DNA from: SIAJ01 sp036266155 | Lineage (GTDB): Bacteria > Planctomycetota > Planctomycetia > Gemmatales > Gemmataceae | Reading direction: 5' to 3' | Assembly (NCBI GenBank): GCA_036266155.1 | Contig: DATANR010000306.1 | Location: 1 to 23,530, forward strand | Length of the DNA stretch: 23,530 nt | In this document: piece by piece, positions 16,599 to 23,530 of the stretch | Numbering within the stretch: position 1 is the stretch's first letter | Layout: the number at the start of each line of letters is the position of its first letter | Notes under the pieces: generated by a model | The model's input: only the letters and a program-made list of their open reading frames with translations | The model's database searches: none | Told to the model about the DNA's origin: nothing | Translations under genes and position numbers: made by a program

Positions 16599-16991
16599 TC
16601 ATTCGTCGTCCTCAAGCGTCTCCGCCAATACGTGCTCGGCGACCCAGATGGGTGTCTTCGCCGTGACGGCGACGGCGATGGCGTCGCTGGGCCGGCAGTC
16701 GATCTCCGTCAATTCGCCATCTTTGCGGACGCGCAGTTTGGCAAAATACGTGTGGTCCTGAAGATCATTGATGACGATGTCTTGCACTTCCCCGCCGAGC
16801 TGCTCGATCGCGGCCACGATCAGGTCGTGCGTCAGCGGCCGCGGCGGGACCTTGTTCTGCACGCGCCGATCGATGCTGTGGGCTTCGAAAAGGCCGATCA
16901 CGATCGGAAAGCTCCGGTCGCCGTCCACTTCGCGCAGAACAATGATCTGCTGCTCGTGAACCTCGGAGATGATGATTCGTTTCAACTCCAT
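16599..16991 (-). CDS. Bifunctional nuclease family protein (DUF151/BFN domain)
   Basis: This 130-residue single-domain protein belongs to the DUF151 family. A plant member was reported to have both RNase and DNase activity, which gave the family its name, while bacterial roles remain poorly defined. The diagnostic C-terminal motif DCRPSDAIAVAVTAKTPIWV is present, with FPIVIGLFEAHSI in the first half and THDLIVAAIEQLGG in between. The acidic tail LAETLEDDE is typical. The start at 16991 (MELKRIIIS) begins at the first strand; a GTG-initiated form eight codons longer is possible. It is divergent from the SpoIIE-type phosphatase gene, with 91 nt between starts, so the two may share a control region. 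Confidence 0.9.
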   Translation of the reverse strand: MELKRIIISEVHEQQIIVLREVDGDRSFPIVIGLFEAHSIDRRVQNKVPPRPLTHDLIVAAIEQLGGEVQDIVINDLQDHTYFAKLRVRKDGELTEIDCRPSDAIAVAVTAKTPIWVAEHVLAETLEDDE

Positions 16992-17082
16992 CTGGACGGG
17001 CACGGTCAGTCTCACAGAAAGATGGGAACTCGCTGCGAGCGATTATAGCTCGACGTTCCGCGACCGCACAACATTCGGTAGA

Positions 17083-18288
17083 ATGGCGTCCTCGCAATCG
17101 CCCGACTCGAGTCCATCTATGGCCCAGGCTGCGCCATTGCGAATCCTTCTGGCCGGCGATCCGGCGCCCGTCGACGCACGCAGTGCGCTGGAATCCGCCG
17201 GCTTTGCCGTCTCGGCAACCGGGCTCGGCGGCATTGATCCGGCCGAAGTCGCCCGTTCGCAGGCGGTATTGATTGCCGTCACTGGTCGGGTTGTTTCCAC
17301 AGCCCAGGCACTCTGCCGCCGGTGGCGGATTGAACTCGGCGAGCAATATGTGCCAATCGTTTGGCTCGCGGCCGACGACGTGTCCGCGACCGCGGGGCTC
17401 GATGCCGGCGCTGACACCGTCCTGCGTCAACCGTATGCCGCCGATCATCTGGTTGCGCAGATGAAGGCACTGTTGCGCATCCAGCACCTGCATGGCCGGC
17501 TCGCGAGTCGGGCGGCCGAAGCGCAGAACCTCAACCAGAAGCTCCAGCAAGCCTACCAACAGATCGACGGTGATTCCGAACTCACGCGCCGCATTCATCG
17601 CGGATTCTTGCCGAGAACGATGCCGGAGGTCGGCCAGGTGCGCCTCGGTGTGTGTTACCGGCCGCGGAGCCGGATCGGCGGGGACTTCTACGATGTGATG
17701 CGCCTCGATGAGGATCATGTCGGCCTATATGTCGCCGACGCGATGGGACGTGGACTGCCCGCAAGCAGCTTGCTCAGCATCTACGTCAAGAAGAGCCTGG
17801 CGCCGAAAGAGATCCTCGGTCGTTCCTATCGGCTCGTTCCGCCGGGCGAAGTGCTGGATCGACTCAACCGCGAATTGCTCAATCTGAGCTTGCCCGAGCC
17901 GCCGTTCGTGACCATGGTGTTCGCGCAACTCAATTGCCGCGATGGGTCAATGACGTTCGCGCGCGCCGCGCATCCGCATCCGCTCTACATTCCGCACGAT
18001 GCCGAGCCTGCATATTGGCACGCGGCCGGAACGCTGCTCGGCGTGTTTGAATCCGAGTTCCCGGTGCAACAAAAGCAACTCCGCGCGGGTGACAAACTCT
18101 TGCTGTTCTCCGACGGCGTCCATCCGCCCGCCACGGGGCCAGGCTCGCTGCACGACCCGCTGGTCGAAGCGGCCAAGCGCCATCGGCAATTGTCCGTGCA
18201 GTCGTTCGTCGATGCCGTTGCCCGCGATTTGCTCGAAGAGTCGCGGCATCCGGAAGACTTTACGATGCTGGCGGTGGAGTTCGTGTAA
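17083..18288 (+). CDS. SpoIIE/RsbU-type PP2C phosphatase with a degenerate receiver domain
   Basis: This 401-residue protein has a CheY-like receiver (about 19-132), a helical linker predicted to be a coiled coil (about 140-172) and a PPM-type phosphatase domain. Metal-binding motifs of the phosphatase are intact: GGDFYD (199-204), VADAMGRGLPAS, FSDGVHP and PEDFTMLAVEF. Such enzymes dephosphorylate anti-sigma-factor antagonists in partner-switching pathways. The receiver lacks the standard phosphorylation residues. Only one acidic residue (Asp26) remains of the usual pair, the phospho-acceptor position in AVLIAVT (about 65-66) is not Asp, and the conserved Lys-Pro is Gln116-Pro. It is therefore unlikely to be activated by phosphotransfer. 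Start choice is uncertain; an ATG at 17119 would also keep the whole receiver. No antagonist or anti-sigma gene lies nearby. Confidence 0.9.
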   Translation: MASSQSPDSSPSMAQAAPLRILLAGDPAPVDARSALESAGFAVSATGLGGIDPAEVARSQAVLIAVTGRVVSTAQALCRRWRIELGEQYVPIVWLAADDVSATAGLDAGADTVLRQPYAADHLVAQMKALLRIQHLHGRLASRAAEAQNLNQKLQQAYQQIDGDSELTRRIHRGFLPRTMPEVGQVRLGVCYRPRSRIGGDFYDVMRLDEDHVGLYVADAMGRGLPASSLLSIYVKKSLAPKEILGRSYRLVPPGEVLDRLNRELLNLSLPEPPFVTMVFAQLNCRDGSMTFARAAHPHPLYIPHDAEPAYWHAAGTLLGVFESEFPVQQKQLRAGDKLLLFSDGVHPPATGPGSLHDPLVEAAKRHRQLSVQSFVDAVARDLLEESRHPEDFTMLAVEFV

Positions 18289-18332
18289 CACGGCCGTGTC
18301 CAGATTTGGACATACTGTTGGCCATCTTGAGT

Positions 18333-18399
18333 TGGCGATCTTCCTTTTTGAAAAAGTGCGTTTTCAGCCTGAAAACGAGTAAGGTCGCCAAGATCGCCA
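18333..18399 (+). terminator. Nested inverted repeats after the phosphatase gene (possible terminator or three-way junction)
   Basis: Outer arms TGGCGATCTT (18333-18342) and AAGATCGCCA (18390-18399) are perfect inverse copies. Between them lie two smaller hairpins: CTTTTT/AAAAAG (18344-18356) and CGTTTTCA/TGAAAACG (18359-18377). Together they can fold as a three-way junction or serve as a compound terminator 45-110 nt past the phosphatase stop. The arrangement also lies in the 5' leader of the next operon. Confidence 0.45.
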
Positions 18400-18473
18400 C
18401 CGTTTTGCCACACCCCCGGAGGTGTTGCTGAATTCGTTGCATTGCGTTTCACTCGACGGCTCACGTGTCCCCG

Positions 18474-19184
18474 ATGCGAATCTGTCTGCCCATCTCGACC
18501 CTGCTGGTGTTGCCGGCAATGGCAATTGCCGGCATGCCGTCGCCATTGCCAATCGATGCCAGTCGCACCACACGGTTGACCGATTCAGCACTGTTTCGTT
18601 TTCAGACGATCTCGTTTTTCTTGCTGGTCTTCTTTCTTGCCGCGCTCGCCGCCCAAATGTTGTGGAACGGCCTGCGCAAAGACTTCCCGTCGCTGCCGCG
18701 GATTTCGTATCCGCGGGCCGTTGGCGCGGTGTTTCTTTGGGGCGTTCTGTTTGTCATCGTGTTGACGATGATTTCCGGCGCTCGCGAATTGATGACGCCG
18801 GGCGCATGGAAGAAGCAGGGCGCCACCTACAAACTCGACGTCGACTCCGCACCGCAGCGCGAGCATGACGCAGAGGCCATCCGCCGCGGCCACCTGGAGA
18901 AACTGCGAACCGCGCTCTGGCAATTCGCTGCCACACATGGTGGAAGGTTTCCGCGTGCCGACGAAGTCTCTGCCATTCCGCGCGACCTCTGGGAAGTCCC
19001 GGACGCGGGTGGGCTGCAATACAGGTACGTCCCGGGCCGCTCGGCCGGGCATCTGCCCGAGGTCATTGTCGTCGAGCCGGAGATCGAATCGGATCGCCGT
19101 TTCGTGCTCGACGCGGCTGGCGACATCCGCGTTTTGACCTCGGCCGAACTGAAGGCGCTGTCGTTGCCCGGAGGACAGCCGTGA
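18474..19184 (+). CDS. Membrane-anchored protein with a pseudopilin-like ectodomain, unknown function
   Basis: This 236-residue protein has a cleavable-looking signal (MRICLPISTLLVLPAMAIAG) and two further hydrophobic segments (about 44-64 and 82-101), then a soluble C-terminal domain. That domain carries LEKLRTALWQFAATHGGRFP (141-160), then DLWEVPDAGGLQYRYVPG (171-188). This is the order seen in GspG-type pseudopilin heads, where a helix leads to an 'NGrYP' turn and then a 'DPWGnpYxY' strand. I infer a pilin-like fold but see no prepilin cleavage motif. The ATG at 18474 is favoured over a GTG at 18465. Its stop overlaps the GTG of the next gene by 4 nt, so the two are translationally coupled. 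Confidence 0.72.
   Translation: MRICLPISTLLVLPAMAIAGMPSPLPIDASRTTRLTDSALFRFQTISFFLLVFFLAALAAQMLWNGLRKDFPSLPRISYPRAVGAVFLWGVLFVIVLTMISGARELMTPGAWKKQGATYKLDVDSAPQREHDAEAIRRGHLEKLRTALWQFAATHGGRFPRADEVSAIPRDLWEVPDAGGLQYRYVPGRSAGHLPEVIVVEPEIESDRRFVLDAAGDIRVLTSAELKALSLPGGQP
19170..19175 (+). promoter_or_regulatory. Internal ribosome-binding site
   Basis: GGAGGA within the last codons of the upstream gene is 5 nt before the GTG at 19181. It confirms the non-ATG start and the 4-nt GTGA overlap. Confidence 0.8.
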
Positions 19185-20188
19185 AGACCTTGGCTGCACT
19201 GGGCGCAATCGCGTTGGTCGTGGTCGCGGTGTTCGCCACGGTCGAAGGCGCGTTCGCACTCCTCGTCGGCTGGATTGCATTCTTGATTCGAGTCGTTCCG
19301 CAAGTGACGCCGGATGGCCCAACCACGATCGTCGGTCTCGCAGCGATCCTGGTGTTCGCGATCGGAGTTCATTGGGCGGGCCGTTCGTGGCGTGGCAGGA
19401 GCGGGGAGACTGGTCGTCGGTGGACCATCCGTGCCACCGCATCGGTCGTTCTCGGCGTGGTTGTGCTTTTCGCCGCCGGAATTGCGCTGGTTGGAATTGT
19501 CCACCAGGCCGGTTGGCTCGCGGCCGATGATGCGCCGCTTCAGGGCGAAGGGTTGGCCAAACGGGGAGACTCAAGATCAACTCTCTTCATGATAAAGCTG
19601 GCTGTCAGCAACTATCACGACACAAACAATCAATTCCCGCCAGGCGGATCGTTTGCAGCCGATGGCGCCATGTTGCATAGCTGGGAGACACACATCCTTC
19701 CGTTCGTGGGATACAGCCCGGGCGGCGTTGACATGAATCAGGCCTGGAATGCGCCGCCGAATCAGAAGTATTTCCAGTGCGTCCTACCGGAATTCACCAA
19801 CCCCAGCTTTCGAACGCCGCCGTTGACCGACGCCGACGGTTATGGCCTGAGTCACTACTCGGCCAATAGCCGCGTGCTTGGCCCCAACTTCGGTTTGCGT
19901 TTGGCCGACATTACCGATGGTCCAGCGAACACGATCCTGCTTGGCGAAGTGAACGCCGGCTTCAAGCCGTGGGGCCATCCAGTCAACTGGCGTGATCCCG
20001 CTGCCGGCATCGGTGGGACGGCACGTGGATTCGGCGGTCCGCCAGGCGCGGGCGGCGCACGATTCCTGATGGCCGACATGTCCGTCCGCTTCGTCAGCGA
20101 CCAGGTCAGTCCGGAAGTTCTGCGAGCACTTGCCACGCCCACCGGCGGCGAATCATTCGATGCGACGGAATTGCCGATGACCAAGTAG
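19181..20188 (+). CDS. DUF1559 domain protein on a polytopic membrane anchor
   Basis: This 335-residue protein starts at a GTG. Hydrophobic segments at about 5-36, 47-65 and 86-107 replace the single N-terminal prepilin helix (FTLIELLVVIAII-like) that DUF1559 proteins normally have. The soluble part follows the DUF1559 pattern: STLFMIKLAVSNYHDTNNQF (133-152) and PPGG, then LHSWETHILPFVGY, FQCVLPEF, LADITDGPANTILLGEVNAG and a final ARFLMADMSVRFVSDQVSPE. DUF1559 is heavily amplified in planctomycetes with no assigned function. Here the pilin-type ectodomain is displayed on a three-helix anchor, next to a second protein of similar logic. It ends 6 nt before the convergent moeA stop codon. Confidence 0.87.
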   Translation: MKTLAALGAIALVVVAVFATVEGAFALLVGWIAFLIRVVPQVTPDGPTTIVGLAAILVFAIGVHWAGRSWRGRSGETGRRWTIRATASVVLGVVVLFAAGIALVGIVHQAGWLAADDAPLQGEGLAKRGDSRSTLFMIKLAVSNYHDTNNQFPPGGSFAADGAMLHSWETHILPFVGYSPGGVDMNQAWNAPPNQKYFQCVLPEFTNPSFRTPPLTDADGYGLSHYSANSRVLGPNFGLRLADITDGPANTILLGEVNAGFKPWGHPVNWRDPAAGIGGTARGFGGPPGAGGARFLMADMSVRFVSDQVSPEVLRALATPTGGESFDATELPMTK

Positions 20189-20194
20189 CCCCTC

Positions 20195-21457
20195 TTAACT
20201 TTCGCGCACAGCCGCGTCATAGAGATAGACCCGGACGTTCTCGCCAGGCCCATATCCCGCACTTGCACGCGGCACGAGCACAAATCCGTCCGCGATCACC
20301 GTGGTGCTCAGAATGGACGCGCCGGTCGTTTCGATCGGCTCCACGCCCGCGGGCGTGATGCGCACCCGCAAGTAATCCATGCGCCCGACCGTCGACGCCA
20401 AGCGCACGGCGGCCGGATGTTCTTCGGTGCGATACGGCAGTTCGTCCGACCGTCCGCCGAGCAAGCGAATCGATCGGCCCGCGAACAGGTCGTACGCCAC
20501 CAAACAGCCAACCGGATTGCCCGGCAAGAGAAACACCGGCCGGCCGTCAATGAAGCCGATTCCGGTGGGCATGGCCGGCCGCAACGCCAGACCGTGAATT
20601 GGCAACTCGCCGAGTTCCGCCAACAAGCGCGGCGCATGATCTTCGCGACCGACCGATGTACCGCCGGAGACGAGGAGCACCTCCCAATCGTCCGACTTCA
20701 TGGCGCCACGGATCGCTTCCACTCGGTCCGGCAGGTGTCGCGTCGGCAGCAGATCGCCGCCGTCGCGCCGCACCAGGGCGCGCAGGACGACGGAGTTGCT
20801 GTCGACGATTTGAAAGCCATCTGGTTTCGAACCCGGCGGCAAGAGTTCATCGCCGGTCACTAGGATCGCCACGCGCGGACGACGGACCACCTCGACGCGG
20901 CCGACACCGATCGAAGACAACAAGCCGAGGTCCTGCGGTCGCAACGCGCGGCCCGCGTGGAGGACCGTTCGCCCGGCGGGAACATCCTCGCCGGTCTTGC
21001 CGACGTTTTTTCCGGCGCCGACGGGCTCAACTACCTTGAGCGAACCCTCGCTCTCCTCGGCGACCTCGGCTGGCAGGACCGCATCGGCCCCTAAGGGCAT
21101 GGGCGAGCCGGTCATGATCCGCAGGGCCGCGCCCAATTCGACGGTTTGGCCAGACGGCCGGCCGGGCAGCGCTTCGCCGATGACGCGCAAAGTCCGCGGG
21201 CTTTCCGGACTCGCCCCCGCAGTATCGCTGGCGCGGACCGCATAACCGTCAAACGCGGCACGATCGAAGTGGGGCACGGCCACGGCCGCGGTCACATCAG
21301 AAGCGAGCACTCGGCCGGCCGCGGCATCCAGGTCGACTAACTCGGCTAGCCCGGCTCGGCAGCGGGCGTGAATCAGCTCGATCGCCTCGGATACGTCCGT
21401 TCGCGCCCCGAAACCGCGCATGCGCACGTCGACGAACGAACGCGAGGGATTGCTCAT
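20195..21457 (-). CDS. moeA: Molybdopterin molybdenumtransferase MoeA
   Basis: This 420-residue cytoplasmic enzyme inserts molybdate into adenylated molybdopterin to complete the molybdenum cofactor. Conserved stretches in order are FDGYAVR (69-75), MTGSPMPLGADAVLP (115-129), GEDVPAG, TGDEL (201-205), SNSVVLRAL, VSGGTSVGREDH (263-274) and LPGNPVGCLVAYDLF (311-325). The length fits the family (about 400 residues). The ATG at 21457 has GGAGAG about 8 nt upstream, supporting the start. No other cofactor gene (moaA, mogA, mobA) is in the window, so the pathway must be completed elsewhere. It converges tightly on the DUF1559 gene. Confidence 0.96.
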   Translation of the reverse strand: MSNPSRSFVDVRMRGFGARTDVSEAIELIHARCRAGLAELVDLDAAAGRVLASDVTAAVAVPHFDRAAFDGYAVRASDTAGASPESPRTLRVIGEALPGRPSGQTVELGAALRIMTGSPMPLGADAVLPAEVAEESEGSLKVVEPVGAGKNVGKTGEDVPAGRTVLHAGRALRPQDLGLLSSIGVGRVEVVRRPRVAILVTGDELLPPGSKPDGFQIVDSNSVVLRALVRRDGGDLLPTRHLPDRVEAIRGAMKSDDWEVLLVSGGTSVGREDHAPRLLAELGELPIHGLALRPAMPTGIGFIDGRPVFLLPGNPVGCLVAYDLFAGRSIRLLGGRSDELPYRTEEHPAAVRLASTVGRMDYLRVRITPAGVEPIETTGASILSTTVIADGFVLVPRASAGYGPGENVRVYLYDAAVRES

Positions 21458-21796
21458 CGGTCACGCTCTCCGGCTAATCGGCACAACTTTCCCGGTCCGG
21501 TCGACCGCTCCCATCCGCGCCACCCGGCGTGACCCGCACACATAATCGGTACAGCCCGCACGGTTTCTCCGGGTTATTGGGGTGAATCACGGAATGTCGA
21601 CGCCACCGCTTGGATTCGCGCGCGGGCGCACGTACCGTTTGGTAATTGATGCAAAGGCCAAAAGGCAAAGCATCCAAATGCCGGGCGGAGTCGCCGGCCA
21701 ACGTCGGGTCGGAGCGATGGCGCCGACCAGGCCGATCGTCAGGGACGGGGCGCTTTTAACGATTCCACCATGACGTCCATCACCCCGAGGTGTTCC
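21458..21796. other. Intergenic region of 339 bp with no recognised gene
   Basis: This divergent gap lies between moeA (minus) and the small lipoprotein (plus). Short ORFs in it lack protein-like composition. A slightly AT-richer stretch near 21640-21670 (TTTGGTAATTGATGC, AAAGGCCAAAAGGC) is a possible control region. I could not assign a promoter, and no Moco-riboswitch fold is evident by eye. Confidence 0.4.
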
Positions 21797-21976
21797 ATGT
21801 TCCGCAAACGTCTGGCCCTGGCCGTCTTGGCCCTGATGGCCATCGCGCCGCTCGTCGGCTGCGCCAATCGCCGCTGTTGCGGCCGCAACGATGCCTCCTA
21901 CCGGCCCGTGTACGTCGCGCCGGCCCCGGCCCCGTGCAACTCGTGTCCGACACCGGGCGGCGTCATCCCCGGCTAA
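21797..21976 (+). CDS. Very small lipoprotein, unknown function
   Basis: This 59-residue protein has a textbook lipoprotein signal: FRKR, a hydrophobic core (LALAVLALMAIAP) and lipobox LVGC, with Cys22 as the acylation site. The mature peptide is only 38 residues, with paired cysteines (RRCC, CNSC) and a VAPAPAPC proline-alanine stretch. Short lipoproteins of this kind are common and often unannotated in planctomycetes. GAGG about 8 nt before the ATG at 21797 supports the start; the frame stays open to 21770, but those codons would spoil the signal. A strong hairpin follows 20 nt after the stop. Confidence 0.72.
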   Translation: MFRKRLALAVLALMAIAPLVGCANRRCCGRNDASYRPVYVAPAPAPCNSCPTPGGVIPG

Positions 21977-22541
21977 CGCGCCATCGTACTCGCCCAGCCG
22001 TCTCGACCGGCCGAACCGCCTCTCGGTTCTCGGCCGGACGGCTCGGACGAAGTTGCATCGGCGACGGTCCCGTTCCATACTTCCGCATCACCGCGTCCTG
22101 CGTCGGATGTTTGGATGTCAAATCGGCCTTCCCCAGGTCGATGAAACATGGTATCCATTCACCGCCAGGCGTCACGGGGGGGATCCGTATGGTCCGGCGG
22201 ATGCGCGAACAGTTCGATTCCTGTTGGACCACGCTCTGCGTCTGGTTCGTCCGTCATTCCCCGCTTCCGCAAGATCGCTCGCTGCGGCTGATTACCCGTT
22301 TTGCCGAAATCACCGGTCTTCCCAGGCCGTGCCCCGTTACCGCGAACCGGTAAGAAGCTCTTCGTCTACCGCAACTGCGTTTCGTTCACGATGTGACACA
22401 CCCCCGAAACGTATTTGAACTCAATTTGAGACCACAGCACAATTCTCGGATCTACCTATTCAGCAATAGTTTGTATCTGATGTACCTTCCTGATCGCTGA
22501 CCTTCGGCCCTCGAAGACTTGGGTTAGGTTCAGAAACGCAA
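21977..22541. other. Intergenic region of 565 bp between convergent genes
   Basis: This is the largest gap in the window. It starts with the hairpin described separately (21996-22043). Open frames of 89-187 codons cross it, but none has a supported start or a coherent composition. From about 22400 to 22500 the DNA is noticeably more AT-rich than its surroundings and includes the palindrome CTCAATTTGAG (22420-22430). A short CTTCG/CGAAG stem lies at 22502-22516 just past the tsaB stop. It could hold an uncatalogued small RNA or decayed DNA; I can support neither. Confidence 0.35.
21996..22043 (+). terminator. GC-rich interrupted hairpin after the lipoprotein gene
   Basis: Three stacked complementary blocks, AGCCGT/ACGGCT, CCGGCCGA/TCGGCCGG and ACCG/CGGT, close on a 5-nt loop, with a 5-nt bulge on the left arm and a 2-nt bulge on the right. 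That is 18 paired bases in 48 nt, beginning 20 nt past the lipoprotein stop. No T-tract follows, so Rho-independent termination is uncertain. Confidence 0.5.
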
Positions 22542-23219
22542 TCAGCTCCGGCCGGCCGCTTTCTCTTCTGCCGAACTGCCGCGCAGATAGTATGGCTCGG
22601 CCGTCCACATGTCTGTCGTGACGGCCCACGGACACGTTTGGGCGATCGTCAACAAGTCAACTGGTCGAGGCGTCCGCTCGTCTGGTGCGACGAATTCGAC
22701 TCCAGGGGGCAATTTCCCTTCCCAGAGCGCCGTCGCGGGACCGGTCACCCGTTGACGCGGTCGCAAACCGCGGCTCCAATTTGCCCCAGAAACGACCTCC
22801 AGTGCCCCCATCGGGTCCAGCCCGTGCCCGATTCGGCGATAATCGCGCCGAAATAGTTCCCCCTTGAGCGCGTCGCCGATCACTGATATTTCCCCCGACG
22901 TTCGCAGCGCGATCGCCGCGAACGACTCGACGCCGAAGAACTTGCTTCCCACCGCGTAGGCCAGCGCCTTTGCCGACGCGAGCCCAACGCGCAGGCCGGT
23001 GTAGCTGCCCGGTCCCAGGGCGACGATCACCGCCGTCAGAGTCACCGGCTTCCAGCCGGCCTGGCCTAGCATGCGTTCGACAACCACGGCCAGATCGCTC
23101 GCACGTCGCCGCTCTGCGCCCAGCCGCGCTTCGGCAATAACACGACCGTCGGCCGCCAGAGCCGCCTGCCCGACCGGGCCGGCCGTTTCGAGGATCAGTA
23201 CGCGGTCGAAATCGGCCAC
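22542..23219 (-). CDS. tsaB: tRNA threonylcarbamoyladenosine biosynthesis protein TsaB
   Basis: This protein of about 225 residues (E. coli TsaB has 231) is an ASKHA-fold partner of TsaD in making the t6A37 modification of ANN-decoding tRNAs. The hallmark ALGPGSYTGLRVGLASAKAL is at about 67-86, with an opening strand VLILETAGPVGQAAL in place of the more usual IDTS. The C-terminus AEPYYLRGSSAEEKA matches the family. The frame is open to 23486, but homology begins only at the GTG at 23219 (read VADFDRVL), which has GAGAG about 6 nt upstream. The longer N-terminus is rich in Cys, His and Pro and not family-like. tsaD and tsaE are not nearby. Confidence 0.93.
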   Translation of the reverse strand: MADFDRVLILETAGPVGQAALAADGRVIAEARLGAERRRASDLAVVVERMLGQAGWKPVTLTAVIVALGPGSYTGLRVGLASAKALAYAVGSKFFGVESFAAIALRTSGEISVIGDALKGELFRRDYRRIGHGLDPMGALEVVSGANWSRGLRPRQRVTGPATALWEGKLPPGVEFVAPDERTPRPVDLLTIAQTCPWAVTTDMWTAEPYYLRGSSAEEKAAGRS

Positions 23220-23313
23220 GGTTGCTCTCTGGGAATGCGCGCTTGCAGCGCCGATCAGCAACCATGATAGTGGGCAAGTTGAAGGGTGCTCTGCAAAGTA
23301 AGAATGCCAAACC

Positions 23314-23334
23314 TTGACAGGCCAATTCTTGACA
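23314..23334 (+). promoter_or_regulatory. Tandem -35-like TTGACA hexamers
   Basis: Two perfect TTGACA hexamers at 23314-23319 and 23329-23334, 15 nt apart, lie in the gap between tsaB and the truncated plus-strand gene. No convincing -10 sits at 16-18 nt from either (CAATAC and GGGAAA at 17 nt). They may be part of a promoter for the gene at 23471 or coincidental. Confidence 0.3.
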
Positions 23335-23470
23335 CGCAATACATTGGCGTGGGGAAATGGTGCCGGGATACAGCGCGCAGCCGTGTTCCAGAACGCTTTA
23401 CCGTGATACCGTGCGCTCGCGCGCGGGAAAAAGAAGTCCGGCGACAAACAGCTCGCGCGGGGATGATGGC

Positions 23471-23530
23471 ATGGACAATTCAGCATTCAAGATCTTCAAG
23501 ATTGGCAAGGATCTCGGATATGAACTCGTT
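23471..23530 (+). CDS. Start of a truncated plus-strand gene
   Basis: From the ATG at 23471 the frame reads MDNSAFKIFKIGKDLGYELV to the window edge. The alternation of charged and hydrophobic residues looks protein-like, and codon third positions favour G or C. Another ATG at 23464 opens a different frame that also stays open. No family can be assigned from 20 residues, and no clear Shine-Dalgarno site is seen. Confidence 0.4.
   Translation, partial: MDNSAFKIFKIGKDLGYELV

Noticed and set aside
18585..19580. Minus-strand 331-codon ORF
   Set aside because: It is antisense to the coupled membrane-protein pair. Its composition is rich in Arg, Pro and Ser, with no motif and no start signal.
22190..22231. 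tRNA-like segment: TGGTCC...GTTCGATTCC...GGACCA
   Set aside because: It has a T-loop-like sequence and complementary ends, but it is only 42 nt long. The T stem does not pair in canonical register, and no matching acceptor strand, D arm or anticodon arm lies upstream.
21790..22353. Plus-strand 187-codon ORF overlapping the lipoprotein
   Set aside because: It is out of frame with the lipoprotein, which has a ribosome-binding site and a perfect lipobox. The longer frame has shadow-like composition and crosses the hairpin.
23292..23310. Sigma54-like element upstream of tsaB on the minus strand (TTGGCAT...TTGCA)
   Set aside because: The GG and GC elements are separated by 12 nt instead of the required 10.

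Overview
The window reads as the chromosome of a planctomycete, most probably a Gemmataceae relative. This is inferred from protein families, not from a search. The lineage markers are a secreted PSCyt1-DUF1549-DUF1553 cytochrome-like protein beside a DUF1501 protein, a DUF1559 protein, a surface protein whose N-terminus resembles the planctomycete 'LEDR-x-x-PS' pattern with an Ig-like repeat, uniformly high GC, weak or absent Shine-Dalgarno sites at many starts, and long near-perfect intergenic palindromes.

Layout. 1-149: probable end of an insertion sequence with a truncated leftward ORF. 202-4780 (minus): DUF1501 protein and the large PSCyt protein, separated by a 56-nt palindrome. 4941-6731 (minus): ABC-F ATPase with its own promoter and a leader of about 100 nt. 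7027-8094 (plus): GT2 glycosyltransferase with a good extended -10 promoter. 8105-8938 (minus): PolB-type 3'-5' exonuclease. 9118-10868 (plus): MFS transporter and a small membrane protein, ending at a perfect palindrome shared with the convergent, signal-peptide-bearing SAM methyltransferase (10932-11675, minus). 11836-15435 (plus): the three-gene sdhCAB operon of succinate:quinone oxidoreductase, Bacillus/Wolinella type. Its last stop codon overlaps the stop of a small Ig-like surface protein (minus). 16224-16592 (plus): small secreted cysteine-containing protein. 16599-16991 (minus): bifunctional-nuclease (DUF151) protein. 17083-18288 (plus): SpoIIE/RsbU-type phosphatase with a degenerate receiver domain. 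18474-20188 (plus): translationally coupled pair of membrane-anchored proteins with pilin-like ectodomains. 20195-21457 (minus): moeA. 21797-21976 (plus): tiny lipoprotein. 22542-23219 (minus): tsaB. 23471 onward: start of a truncated gene.

Most genes are housekeeping or lineage-typical and sit as singletons or pairs. The three genes that clearly act together are sdhCAB, which couple succinate oxidation to the quinone pool. The DUF1501/PSCyt pair probably works outside the cytoplasmic membrane. The least explained parts are the pair at 18474-20188, the pseudo-receiver phosphatase just upstream, the exported methyltransferase, and the several unrelated intergenic palindromes. I saw no CRISPR array, rRNA or convincing tRNA, and no defence or secondary-metabolite cluster.
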